In this document: piece after piece, positions 22,052 to 30,558 of the stretch
How positions within the stretch are numbered: the stretch's first letter is position 1
Layout: each line of letters begins with the position of its first letter
From: Euryarchaeota archaeon SCGC AAA252-I15
GTDB lineage: Archaea > Altiarchaeota > Altiarchaeia > IMC4 > SCGC-AAA252-I15
Length of the DNA stretch: 34,754 nucleotides
NCBI GenBank assembly: GCA_000402775.1
Contig: AQSC01000049.1
Coordinates: 1 to 34,754, forward strand
Reading direction: 5' to 3'
Made by a program: the position numbers and the translations under genes
Notes under the pieces: model-generated
Seen by the model: the letters and a program-made list of their open reading frames with translations, nothing else
Told to the model about the DNA's origin: nothing
The model's database searches: none

Positions 22052-24623
22052 CTACATTTCACAATTAACCGAGACCGGGAGAAACACGATCCCCTACATA
22101 ACCAATGCCATTTCAAAAATCACCCCGATAATTGCGGAAATACACTTGGAAAAACCGAAGATGCTCTTTTTGTTCTTCCCAATAATCCTATTTTTCGTAA
22201 TACCACTTCGCGGCCGGTTAAACAGCCGTAAAAGATCCTTCCTGTTGTCAAGGATAATCATACTCTCACTTCTCCTGATTGCGACAGCCTCCCCCTACGT
22301 GTTAAAAGAGGATGATGGAATAGAAAAGAAATCAACAATCACTGTTTTGGTGGATTCGTCAGAGAGCATGGGATTATACCCCAACTACCGCTCGATCGCA
22401 AAAAATGCTTTCGAAGAAATCAAGTCTAAAGTATCTGCGTATACGACGGAAAGCGATATTAAAATAAACTACTTCGGCGGAGGCAATAGGACTGCGCTGG
22501 GAGACGCCCTATACCAGACGATTCTAGGCTCCTCCAAGGAAAACAACATCATACTGGTGGTGAGCGACGGAAAATCCAACCACGGGAAAGATTTAAGCTC
22601 GATTGCACGGCTCATTTCCGAGTCTAATGCGACAATATACCCGATCCTTCCAGGACCATCCTATCTTGACGCGTCGATCACAAACGTTTACGGTGCGGCG
22701 AAGACTCCGAAGGAATCCGATTATGAAGTTATCGTGGAAGTCTCAAGAACCGGGGGTGAAGAGTCGGAATACGATCTTAGAATCCACGTTGACGGCGACA
22801 AAAAAACAGCAAAGAAAATCAAGCAAACTAATACCACGGAATACATCGGATTCACTCTAACATTCAAAGACGAAGGAATCAGGAGACTCACCTTCGAACT
22901 CGTCCCTTCCGGAAACGATTTCTTCCACGCCAACAACAACTATACGAAGGTCGTGGAAGTAGTCGCAAAACCCAAAGTCCTCGTAGTGTCCAGCAATCCA
23001 AACTCTCCCTTATCCCAGATTCTTAGAAAACTATATGACGTCACCGAAGCAGGCTCAATACCCCGAGACTTCACACCCTACACAGCAATCTACATAGACA
23101 ACATCGACTCACACCCCCTGGACGTAAACATCGAGTCACTGCGAAATTACGTGACCGATGGAAACGGCCTCGTAATCGTAGGCGGAAACGCTTCATATGA
23201 CAGGGGAGGCTACAACCTAAGCTACATAGAAAACATGCTCCCAGTACGCTCCCGGGAAAAACCCAAGGAAAAAAGAAGGCCAATCACGGCGCTGTTTCTA
23301 ATGGACATTTCAGGGAGCGGGCAGTATACTGGCATAACGGAAAAAACAATCGATCTGGAAAAAGCATTGGCAATAAAACTTATTGGAGAGCTCGACTTGA
23401 ATGATTCCCTTGGAGTTATCGCCTTCAACATGAATGCGTTTCCCATCTCAAATATCGTGCCAGTCGACGTTGGGAGGGACAAGGTGATCGACAGGATACT
23501 AAAACTTAAGTCCGGCGGGGATACGGACATGATACAGGCCCTTGAAATGTCTGAAGACTATCTGCGGGAAGAGTCGAACGAGAGGATTATCGTGTTATTA
23601 TCTGACGGGATCATCCGGCTTACGAGACTTCCCTCAACCGTTGACTCGATCAAATCCCTCACCCAAAAAGGCGTTAAAGTCTACCTTGTGGGCGTAGGCC
23701 AAGACAACGTGGGAATCTCCACACTAAAATACATCTCCCAAGCTTCAGGAGCGCTCTTTTTCGAGCCTAAGGAGTATCAGAGGCTGAAGCTTTCCTTCAA
23801 CCGGGAGGCGAAGGACGATAAGGAAAAGATTTCGGTTGCCGTGTTGGATCCCCACCACTTCATAACCCGGAATCTAAACCTTGGTGGGGCGGAGATTTCC
23901 GACTACAATAACGTCAGGGAGAAGCTTAACGCCCAAGTTCTACTTTCCACTGAGGGAGGATCCCCGATTCTCACCGTCTGGCGGTTCGGACTCGGGAGGG
24001 TCGCATCCCTTTCAACCGACAACGGCCTTACCTGGGCTACTGGACTATACTCCGGTGAAGCTGCAAAATTCATTCCCAGCCTTACCAACTGGGTTGTCGG
24101 AGACATTGAAGGCAGGAAAAACACGCTCATTGAGGTTGAAGACTCGTTTTTAGGGGAACCCGCGCTTGTGATAGCCAAATGCGACAAACCCCTGGTGGTT
24201 AGGCTTTCACCGTTTGGCGGGGGGGAAGAGGATTTCCCTGTGAAAAGGATTGGATTGAACTTGTACACCGGCGAGTATCAAGCCACCACTTCGGGAGTAT
24301 ACCTGGCGGGGGCTGCGTCCGAAGATGGGACGGACTCCACAGGCTTTTCCGTGAACTATCCAAAAGAATACAAGGATGTGGGAGTAGACCTAGCGGGTTT
24401 GGAAAAGCTCGCGCGCCTAAGCCAGGGAAAACTGTATGTGAGCGGCGAATCACTGCAGCTTACTCAAGACGTGGTTTTTTCCGTGAAAAACCGTTCGAAA
24501 GTAACCTCAACAGAGAAAAACCATTTAACACTCTACTTTCTCGCTGCCGCACTCACAATTTACTTCATAGACACTGCGGCGAGGAGAATATCCGACATAA
24601 TAAGGCTTACTGGTGCGAACTAA
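22041..24623 (+). CDS. Large membrane protein with two VWA domains and an amidotransferase-like domain
   Basis: This 860-residue protein has two N-terminal membrane segments (about 40-58 and 68-85). VWA domain 1 carries VLVDSSESMGLYPN (about 104) and IILVVSDGKSNHG. A domain resembling the class I glutamine amidotransferase fold follows near 315-400 (YTAIYIDNIDSHPLD, NGLVIVGGNASYDRGGYNLS) without a catalytic Cys. VWA domain 2 has LFLMDISGSGQYTG (about 420), GGDTDMIQALEMSEDYL and IIVLLSDGI. A final membrane helix is near 835-850. The layout matches large Bat-operon proteins, but two VWA domains in one chain is less common. It is the last gene of the operon, ending five bases from a convergent gene. 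Confidence 0.88.
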   Translation: MQADYISQLTETGRNTIPYITNAISKITPIIAEIHLEKPKMLFLFFPIILFFVIPLRGRLNSRKRSFLLSRIIILSLLLIATASPYVLKEDDGIEKKSTITVLVDSSESMGLYPNYRSIAKNAFEEIKSKVSAYTTESDIKINYFGGGNRTALGDALYQTILGSSKENNIILVVSDGKSNHGKDLSSIARLISESNATIYPILPGPSYLDASITNVYGAAKTPKESDYEVIVEVSRTGGEESEYDLRIHVDGDKKTAKKIKQTNTTEYIGFTLTFKDEGIRRLTFELVPSGNDFFHANNNYTKVVEVVAKPKVLVVSSNPNSPLSQILRKLYDVTEAGSIPRDFTPYTAIYIDNIDSHPLDVNIESLRNYVTDGNGLVIVGGNASYDRGGYNLSYIENMLPVRSREKPKEKRRPITALFLMDISGSGQYTGITEKTIDLEKALAIKLIGELDLNDSLGVIAFNMNAFPISNIVPVDVGRDKVIDRILKLKSGGDTDMIQALEMSEDYLREESNERIIVLLSDGIIRLTRLPSTVDSIKSLTQKGVKVYLVGVGQDNVGISTLKYISQASGALFFEPKEYQRLKLSFNREAKDDKEKISVAVLDPHHFITRNLNLGGAEISDYNNVREKLNAQVLLSTEGGSPILTVWRFGLGRVASLSTDNGLTWATGLYSGEAAKFIPSLTNWVVGDIEGRKNTLIEVEDSFLGEPALVIAKCDKPLVVRLSPFGGGEEDFPVKRIGLNLYTGEYQATTSGVYLAGAASEDGTDSTGFSVNYPKEYKDVGVDLAGLEKLARLSQGKLYVSGESLQLTQDVVFSVKNRSKVTSTEKNHLTLYFLAAALTIYFIDTAARRISDIIRLTGAN

Positions 24624-24628
24624 CGGAT

Positions 24629-26338
24629 TCAAATCTTAAGTCCCATCCTCCTCTCAACACCCCTGACCAAACCCCGCCGCATAGCCCTTTTAGGCGATAA
24701 ATTGTCTTCAATCTTGGGGGTTTTCCCCCGCTCGGTTGCATGGTCCATCCCCCTTCCGACGAGATAGACCACACAGACGGAGAAGACGATCAAGGCTGTC
24801 ACAATGAATATTCCCACTGATGCAAGCTTGTATCTGCCCAACGCATTTTTTATCGAGCCTGGGGTTAAGCCTCCGAAAAATTTTTTCGCTGAAATTGCAA
24901 TGTCTTGCGCGTCGGCAGGCTCAACATCCTTGGGAGGCAGAATCGATTTTATCGAAGTTGAAGTCTTGTTTTCCACCACGACTTTACCTTCAAGCTTGTC
25001 AATCAAATTAACCATCCTTGAAGTTCCCTTAAGATCCCCCACCTGAAGGTATGCTGCGCGCGCCTTCTGAGCGTATTCGATTGCAGACTCATTAAGCCTG
25101 TCTCTTTCAAAGTCTAGTGCGAGCTGCTCGAAGGCCAGGGCACTTTGCTTGACGGCTGCGGTGGCGGTCTCAAGTAGTATCACCTGCTTTACCGCACCCA
25201 GTACTGCGTCTCCCATCCCGTCGCCGCTAAGATCAGATACTGCAAGGTCTCCAACCGATACGAGAAGCTTCGACTTGAATAATTTTTCTCCCGAGTCTGC
25301 GAACACGTAAAGCGAGTCCGAGCCCGCTAGCACTTCCGGGGAACCGTCGTTGTTCAGGTCTGATGCGATAAGCGTGTAAACTCGGTCCGCTGTTACCGCA
25401 GTCCACAACCTCGTCCCTTCCGCAGTGTATGCGTAAACGTTGTCGGAGCCGAACAATACCTCGCGCTTCCCATCATTTAATAAGTCAGTGGTTGTGACTT
25501 TGTCAACCCTGCTTACGCCTGTCGCATTCCAAAGTTGGTTTCCTTTTGAATCCAATACTAAAAGTTCCGGCTGTGATGCGGCGAAAACTTCGACTTCACC
25601 GTCCGAGTTGATGTCATCGACGGCGAGGTCGAAAACCGCGCCAGGCGTCTTAGCCTCCCAAATCATTTTCCCGGAATCATTCAGTGCAATAACCTTGGAC
25701 TTCTTGTTGTATGCTGGAGTACACGCCTTGTGCACAGTGTCGACTCCTCTTTCAATGAATCCCACTAAAACCTCGTCAGCTTCCGAGGAACTTAATGATA
25801 CTGCATGGAGGATGGCCGGCATCTCGTAATCCAGTTTGTAAATCCACTTTCTCGTTCCATTCCCGTCAAGGGCGAACACGCTGTTTTTTTCACAAGCCTG
25901 CGAGTACACCCCCACAAAAAGGGTTCCGTCTCTTCCCGGCTCGATAACCCGAACGTTATTGTTTCCGACGTAATACTTCCACAAGAGCTCTCCCGACGTA
26001 TTTAGCATGTAAACGTGGGATCCCCCACCAACCACAACCTCAGATTTCCCGTCAGCGTCTACGTCGGCTGCGACCACCGTAAAAACGTATGTCGGGATCG
26101 AATACTCCCACAGAATTGATCCGTCACCGTCAAACACTCTAACAAAGCCTTCTGAAGAGGAGGAAACGATTGCTTCACCCCGGCCGTCCCCGTCCACATC
26201 CCCGACAGATAGGGAGCTTATAATCTCTTTGGTGGTGTAGTTCCAGGCCTCCCTCATATAATCTTGGCTTTGAGCTTGCGCTATTTCCGTTAAAGACAAA
26301 ACCAAGATGATTGTGCAAATCTTTAGTAAAAGATTCAT
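24629..26338 (-). CDS. Secreted, membrane-anchored FG-GAP/VCBS beta-propeller protein
   Basis: A signal peptide (LLLKICTIILVLSLTEIAQA) is followed by about seven blade repeats, each with a calcium-type loop: DVDGDGRGEAIV, DVDADGKSEVVVG, DINSDGEVEVFA, DLLNDGKREVLFG, DLNNDGSPEVLAG and DLSGDGMGDAVLG. The blades also read as PQQ-type (KWIYKL, LWNATG). A helical segment (FERDRLNESAIEYAQKARAA) leads to a C-terminal membrane helix (VGIFIVTALIVFSVCVVYLV) and a basic tail, so the propeller faces outside. It begins one base after the mevalonate kinase stop. Binding to surface ligands or to the convergent VWA complex is possible; neither is shown. Confidence 0.87.
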   Translation of the reverse strand: MNLLLKICTIILVLSLTEIAQAQSQDYMREAWNYTTKEIISSLSVGDVDGDGRGEAIVSSSSEGFVRVFDGDGSILWEYSIPTYVFTVVAADVDADGKSEVVVGGGSHVYMLNTSGELLWKYYVGNNNVRVIEPGRDGTLFVGVYSQACEKNSVFALDGNGTRKWIYKLDYEMPAILHAVSLSSSEADEVLVGFIERGVDTVHKACTPAYNKKSKVIALNDSGKMIWEAKTPGAVFDLAVDDINSDGEVEVFAASQPELLVLDSKGNQLWNATGVSRVDKVTTTDLLNDGKREVLFGSDNVYAYTAEGTRLWTAVTADRVYTLIASDLNNDGSPEVLAGSDSLYVFADSGEKLFKSKLLVSVGDLAVSDLSGDGMGDAVLGAVKQVILLETATAAVKQSALAFEQLALDFERDRLNESAIEYAQKARAAYLQVGDLKGTSRMVNLIDKLEGKVVVENKTSTSIKSILPPKDVEPADAQDIAISAKKFFGGLTPGSIKNALGRYKLASVGIFIVTALIVFSVCVVYLVGRGMDHATERGKTPKIEDNLSPKRAMRRGLVRGVERRMGLKI

Positions 26339-26339
26339 C

Positions 26340-27272
26340 CTAAATACCGATACTAGTCTTAAGAGTGGTGTAACCTTTATCCTCGATAGCTTTTGAAACC
26401 TTATCCTGCAGGGCCTCCCCCGGAGTCAATGCTATAACGCTTCCACCCCGGCCGGTTCCAGTAAGCTTTGCCCCTAAAGCGCCAGCCGAAGTTGCAGCCG
26501 AGATAATCTCCTCCACTTGCGGGCAAGATAAAGTCATCTCCGCTAAAAGCCTCTGGTTCCCGCTCATAAGCTCGCCAAGCCTTTCGACATTACCCTCCTT
26601 TATCGCCTCAACTCCATCATCCACAAGCGCCCTGTAATCGCTCCAAATCCGCTCGTACTGCGTAGGATTCTCGCCTCTGAGCCGCCGTACGTCATCCACG
26701 ACCTCCTTGGTTGTCTGCGTAATCCCAGAGCTTGCCATGACGATGTCTAACGGTTTATCCACTGAAAGAGTTTTAATGTCATTAGGTCCGCCTTCAAGGT
26801 TTTTCGTAAACAATATGAATCCCCCGTAGACTGAGCAAGTATTGTCGATTCCAGACGGCGTTCCCGAGCCAGCCTCCTCGGCCTTGTATGCTGCGTCATT
26901 TACCTCTTCATCTGATAATCCGAGATTCTTGTGGTCGCTTATCGCCCTTACAATGCTTGCGGCAAGCGCTGCGGAAGCGCCAACACCCGAAGCACAGACA
27001 AGGTCGCCGCTTAAAGTAATGCTTATCGAGCCACCATCCCTTGGAATCTTAAAGTAGTCTAAAAGCAAGTCTAGCTGACGGTTAATCTCGTCCCTCTTCC
27101 GCTCCTTGTATCCTGGCGTCTGGGGGCGGTTGTCGGTGAAACTGAGTTGTTCCGAATCCTCTACTTCAGCAATAGTCTTTTTCCCGAACGCGGCCGCCAC
27201 AGCCGGCAGCCCATAAACGACGAAATGCTCTCCGAATAGGATAGTCTTCCCAAAACCCGTTCCTCTTCCCAT
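26340..27272 (-). CDS. mvk: Mevalonate kinase
   Basis: This GHMP kinase of 310 residues phosphorylates mevalonate at the 5-hydroxyl with ATP. The start is typical (GKTILFGEHFVVYGLPA), the ATP loop is DLVCASGVGASAALAASIV, the catalytic-region motif is GSGTPSGIDNTCSVYGGFIL, and motif 3 is GAKLTGTGRGGSVIALTP. GAGGTGA-like ribosome site GAGGTGA precedes the ATG. Its product feeds the dehydratase/decarboxylase genes at 6621-10095. The next gene on this strand starts one base after its stop. Confidence 0.95.
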   Translation of the reverse strand: MGRGTGFGKTILFGEHFVVYGLPAVAAAFGKKTIAEVEDSEQLSFTDNRPQTPGYKERKRDEINRQLDLLLDYFKIPRDGGSISITLSGDLVCASGVGASAALAASIVRAISDHKNLGLSDEEVNDAAYKAEEAGSGTPSGIDNTCSVYGGFILFTKNLEGGPNDIKTLSVDKPLDIVMASSGITQTTKEVVDDVRRLRGENPTQYERIWSDYRALVDDGVEAIKEGNVERLGELMSGNQRLLAEMTLSCPQVEEIISAATSAGALGAKLTGTGRGGSVIALTPGEALQDKVSKAIEDKGYTTLKTSIGI

Positions 27273-27336
27273 CCTAGGTCACCTCAATAACTATTTTCGT
27301 GAAGACTTATTAATTACGGCTCCCATTTTATCAAAC
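27273..27336. promoter_or_regulatory. Divergent promoter region, mevalonate kinase / Nudix
   Basis: These 64 bases hold AT-rich blocks (CTTATTAATTAC and CCATTTTATC) suitable as TATA elements, and the GAGGTGACC ribosome site of the mevalonate kinase gene on the minus strand. The Nudix gene begins with GTG without a ribosome site. Confidence 0.4.
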
Positions 27337-27765
27337 GTGAAAACCGAGTTTGTCGTAAACGCCTTCATCTCCCGGGGGGATGAGCTTTTACTGATCAAGA
27401 GGAATAAGGAGCCTTGGCAGGGTTTATGGCATTTTCCGGGCGGCCACGTGGACGAGGGGGAGATACCTCAAGAGACGCTTTTGCGAGAGATTGCCGAGGA
27501 GACGGGACTTGAGGCTGTGGTCTCTGATGAAATCGGGGAGGGCGAGGTCAAGATGCTGAAAAAACCAATCGGAATATTCTATTACTCGTCGGAGGATCAC
27601 GTGCACTACAACCTCCTCTTCTACTGCACCGTGAAAAGCGAGGAGTTAAACCGGGATGAGAGGTGGCTTCACGAAGGGGAAGTCGCATGGGTTAATCCAA
27701 AGGAGGTTGAAGTAACACCTCCAGTGAAACTCGCATTGGACAGGCTCGATCCTCGCGTGCATTAA
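27337..27765 (+). CDS. Nudix hydrolase
   Basis: A 142-residue Nudix protein with the complete box GX5EX7REUXEEXGU: GGHVDEGEIPQ ... LLREIAEETGLEA, residues about 34-57. The glycine and glutamates for Mg2+ binding are all present. Flanking text (LLLIKRNKEPWQGLWHFPGG) resembles MutT/ADP-ribose-type members; substrate cannot be read from sequence. It uses a GTG start and is followed by pabB after 16 bases. Confidence 0.93.
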   Translation: MKTEFVVNAFISRGDELLLIKRNKEPWQGLWHFPGGHVDEGEIPQETLLREIAEETGLEAVVSDEIGEGEVKMLKKPIGIFYYSSEDHVHYNLLFYCTVKSEELNRDERWLHEGEVAWVNPKEVEVTPPVKLALDRLDPRVH

Positions 27766-27781
27766 AAAGCCTTAGATTAAA

Positions 27782-29161
27782 ATGACCGTTTTTTTGGTTG
27801 AGGATGTTTCTCAAAGCTTCAAAAATCTCTCACCTTACGAAATATTCGAGAAAATCGCGGACGAAGAATACTCTTTTTTCCTTGATTCAGGGTGTGACCC
27901 AAAAAAACTAGGCCGCTACTCAATCATGGGGTCGAATCCTTACTCAGTATTGCGAAGCCGAGGAGAGGAGATAGATTATGTTTCCGGCGGGAAGTTTGAA
28001 AGGATTGAAGGCGACCCCCTCAAGTTTTTAGAAGAAAAGCTGTCTGAAAAAAAAGCAGATTTTAATGTAAACATTCCTTTCGCATCTGGTGCCGTCGGCT
28101 ATTTTTCTTATGATCTCTGCAGGCTGACTGAAGGAATCAACCTCACCGGCATCGAGGATCATAAGATGTATGATCTGGAATTCGGATTCTACGATGTATC
28201 CCTTGTCTGCGACAACATTGAGGGGAAAAAGTATGTTAGTGCTCAAGGCACGTCTGAGGAGGAATGCAAGGGGAAAATAAAAAAATTTTCAGACAAGTTA
28301 ATTACAACTAAAAGAAAAAACATCGCATCCCAAGAAAAAAACGTAAAAGACATTGAATCCAACTTCACTAAATCCGAATACTTTAAAGCAGTCGAGAAAA
28401 TCAGGGACTACATTCGCGCAGGCGACACCTACCAGGTCAACTTAGCCCAAAGATTCCAAACCGAATATGAAGGAGACGCGTGGACGCTCTACAAGAACCT
28501 GAGAAAACTTTCTCCAGCGCCTTTCTCCGCCTACCTAAACTTCGGGGAAACCAAAATCCTATCCTCATCCCCTGAACGATTTTTGAAAATAAGAGGCGGT
28601 ATTATCGAAACCCGCCCCATCAAGGGAACCCGACCGCGGGGTGAGACACCCAAAGAAGACAAGCGTCTTGCGCAAGAACTAACCGCATCCGAAAAAGACA
28701 AGGCCGAGCACATAATGATCGTCGATCTGGAGCGGAATGACTTGGGAAAGGTTTGCGGGTTTGGGAGCGTACGTGTCGCCGAGATGGAGGTTATCGAGTC
28801 TTACGCGAACGTCCACCACATGGTGTCGACGGTAAGGGGGAAGCTTCGCAAAGGCGTCTCAGTAATCGACTGCATCCGCGCAACTTTTCCGGGAGGCTCC
28901 ATAACCGGCGCTCCTAAAGTCCGCGCGATGGAGATTATTGACGAGCTTGAGCCGACGCGGCGGGGGCTTTACACTGGTTCAATCGGCTATATCGGCTTTG
29001 ATGGTTCGTGCGACTTAAACATCGTGATACGCACCATGATAGTGAAAGACGGAAAAATTTTTTTCCACATCGGAGGCGGAGTAGTATACGACTCCACTCC
29101 CGAAGGAGAATACCAGGAGACGATGGATAAGGGGGAAGCGTTGTTCGATTCATTAAATTAA
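27782..29161 (+). CDS. pabB: Aminodeoxychorismate synthase component I
   Basis: This chorismate-binding enzyme (459 residues) would make 4-amino-4-deoxychorismate from chorismate and ammonia for p-aminobenzoate. Family motifs are AGDTYQVNLAQRFQTEYEGD, SSSPERFLKI, IVDLERNDLGKVC and FPGGSITGAPKVRAMEIID (about 370). The key residue is lysine in TRPIKGTRPRG (about 280): PabB uses this lysine, while anthranilate synthase TrpE normally has alanine. No glutamine amidotransferase domain is fused and PabA is not in the window. A PabC-like gene lies 1.4 kb downstream past an accessory block. Confidence 0.88.
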   Translation: MTVFLVEDVSQSFKNLSPYEIFEKIADEEYSFFLDSGCDPKKLGRYSIMGSNPYSVLRSRGEEIDYVSGGKFERIEGDPLKFLEEKLSEKKADFNVNIPFASGAVGYFSYDLCRLTEGINLTGIEDHKMYDLEFGFYDVSLVCDNIEGKKYVSAQGTSEEECKGKIKKFSDKLITTKRKNIASQEKNVKDIESNFTKSEYFKAVEKIRDYIRAGDTYQVNLAQRFQTEYEGDAWTLYKNLRKLSPAPFSAYLNFGETKILSSSPERFLKIRGGIIETRPIKGTRPRGETPKEDKRLAQELTASEKDKAEHIMIVDLERNDLGKVCGFGSVRVAEMEVIESYANVHHMVSTVRGKLRKGVSVIDCIRATFPGGSITGAPKVRAMEIIDELEPTRRGLYTGSIGYIGFDGSCDLNIVIRTMIVKDGKIFFHIGGGVVYDSTPEGEYQETMDKGEALFDSLN

Positions 29162-29167
29162 CGTATA

Positions 29168-29237
29168 GGGCTAAACGAAGTCGCCGGCTGAAAGGAGGCG
29201 ATTTGGAGAAAATCCGCAGGATTTTCTCGTTTAGCCC
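29168..29237. ncRNA. Structured element: three-way-junction-like fold
   Basis: GGGCTAAACGA (29168-29178) pairs perfectly with TCGTTTAGCCC (29227-29237). Inside are a short TCGCC/GGCGA hairpin and a perfect ten-base stem GAGAAAATCC-GCA-GGATTTTCTC. The three stems enclose almost all of the 70 bases. It starts seven bases after the pabB stop and has no T-run directly behind it, so it is not a simple terminator. It may be a structured RNA, a small mobile palindromic element, or a transposon end. Confidence 0.55.
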
Positions 29238-29322
29238 CTGTTATGTGGCAAGGCTGCAAGCCGAGCGAGGGAGCCCGCAGGGCGACCGACAGTATTACGA
29301 AGAGCCGCTGATTTATTTTAAG
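29238..29322. other. Non-coding remainder between pabB and the accessory block
   Basis: This 85-base stretch has a small GGCT-GCA-AGCC hairpin and a GC-rich run. It contains AGCCCGCAG followed directly by GGCGACC (29272-29287). The same two words, separated by six bases, form one arm of the hairpin at the insertion-sequence end at 34490-34511. It may be a relic of a related element. Confidence 0.3.
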
Positions 29323-29903
29323 TTAATGGTCTAATTCAGAAAATATTTCATACACCCCAGGATGATCGTATCTAGTCTTAATATATCCAATTTCTGTTTT
29401 TCCTTGGGTATCGGTTACTCTTAGGGCTATTCCATGTTTTTCTGAAATATCAAACAATCTTTTTGCAACTTGCTTGCCTGGATCTTCAATATGCATCCCG
29501 ACAATTCTATTATTATCAACTTCAGTTTGATTATCGTCCTCATCAGTTATTGTTCCAATGATGGGCCCTTTTGGAGGTTCTTTTTTTATTTTACCAGTTA
29601 TTTGATAAAAAGTATTATCCTCCTCTTCAGGCAAGTTTGGGTTTTTCTCTGCCATTAATAGTGTTACTACGGTATCATCTCCAACTGCATCAAATATTGG
29701 GGGGGGTAGAAACCATAACGTTGAAATGTAATTTTTGAGACCTCGTCAGGGTCAATTACTTTAGAGGTATGTATCCCCCTTTTTAATTCATCACGGTTTG
29801 GTAATCCGGGCATTTCGAATTTCTTTTCTATATTCTTGAGAACCATTTCCATAATATAATCGGTAACTATTATAATTAAATGGCTCTGAGTAATATTGTA
29901 CAT
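29323..29903 (-). pseudogene. Unknown gene split by a frameshift at a G8 run
   Basis: Two open pieces look like one gene. Upstream, from 29903, reads MVLKNIEKKFEMPGLPN to FQRYGFYPP and stops at 29667. In a neighbouring frame IFDAVGDDTVVTLL leads straight into AEKNPNLPEEEDNTFYQ and ends at 29323. The switch falls on eight consecutive G bases (29699-29706); nine would restore the frame. Joined, the product is about 190 residues, soluble, with repeated TDEDDNQTEVDNNRIVG-like acidic strands. Family unknown. The region is AT-rich compared with flanking pab genes. A sequencing or assembly slip, or phase variation, are alternatives to true decay. Confidence 0.6.
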
Positions 29904-29937
29904 AACACATCTTATCCGTATCCTTCTGTATTTTTTT

Positions 29938-30321
29938 TTATTTACCCGATAATTCAGTCTGCACCATCATGGAAAGGGTCCGGTTCCGAATATCCTTGTT
30001 AAACTGAAACCTTTCCCACGTTTCCCGGCCAAGGATTGCAATCTCTGCTGCGATACACATCTGGTTCACTATACTCGGATAGTTAACGTCTAGTTTAGCT
30101 AAATCTGTCAATTGCATGTCTTCCACGATTTGGTAATGCCGTCTAAATTTAGGGTCAAGCAGTACTCGTCCCTCATCTTCCCCGACGTCTTCTGGATTAA
30201 AGACGATTTTGTCGACAACCAGTTTTTGAACACGCCGGGCTGTGGCAAGATCCGCCCCCTCGAACGAAATCCTCATTTCATGTTTCTTGGCGGTGATGAA
30301 TAACTCATTCCCCCCCTCCAA
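29938..30321 (-). CDS. Unknown protein of the accessory block
   Basis: I do not recognise this 127-residue soluble protein. It reads ISFEGADLATARRVQKLVVD, an acidic middle (PEDVGEDEGRVLLDPKF) and a helical end (MCIAAEIAILGRETWERF). The longest frame begins with TTG at 30321 overlapping the upstream gene by 17 bases; the first ATG is at 30276. A GGAGGGGGGG tract at the overlap may act as ribosome site. Overlap implies coupling with the upstream small gene. Confidence 0.65.
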   Translation of the reverse strand: MEGGNELFITAKKHEMRISFEGADLATARRVQKLVVDKIVFNPEDVGEDEGRVLLDPKFRRHYQIVEDMQLTDLAKLDVNYPSIVNQMCIAAEIAILGRETWERFQFNKDIRNRTLSMMVQTELSGK

Positions 30322-30514
30322 TGAACGGTTTTGCGCGGGCTTTTACTTTGGCAGGGCAGTCAAGCTCTTTTAACGCAATGGAAATAGAAGTCTCATTAAT
30401 GCCCTTGAACAATTTTAATGGGTCAGCCCGTTCACGGTATTCCCTGGCAAGCTGTTTAGCGGCGGATGCAAGTTTCTCCTCCGGACTTGGCTTCATGTGG
30501 TCTCGTTTTTCCAT
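30305..30514 (-). CDS. Small unknown protein
   Basis: This 69-residue basic, helical protein (PSPEEKLASAAKQLAREYRE; ALKELDCPAKVKARAKPF) has no recognised family. It heads the minus-strand accessory block and shares a 44-base divergent region with the aminotransferase gene. It is probably co-transcribed with the two genes after it. Confidence 0.6.
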   Translation of the reverse strand: MEKRDHMKPSPEEKLASAAKQLAREYRERADPLKLFKGINETSISIALKELDCPAKVKARAKPFIGGGE

Positions 30515-30558
30515 TACTTCATAAACTTATTGGGTGAAATGCAATAATAATCTAGGAT

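Noticed and set aside
27782..29161. Anthranilate synthase component I (TrpE)
   Set aside because: The motif is PIKGT with lysine, as in PabB, and no other tryptophan genes are nearby. A PabC-like gene is close.
29168..29237. Ordinary transcription terminator after pabB
   Set aside because: The fold has three stems and no following T-run; archaeal terminators are mainly T-rich tracts, not hairpins.
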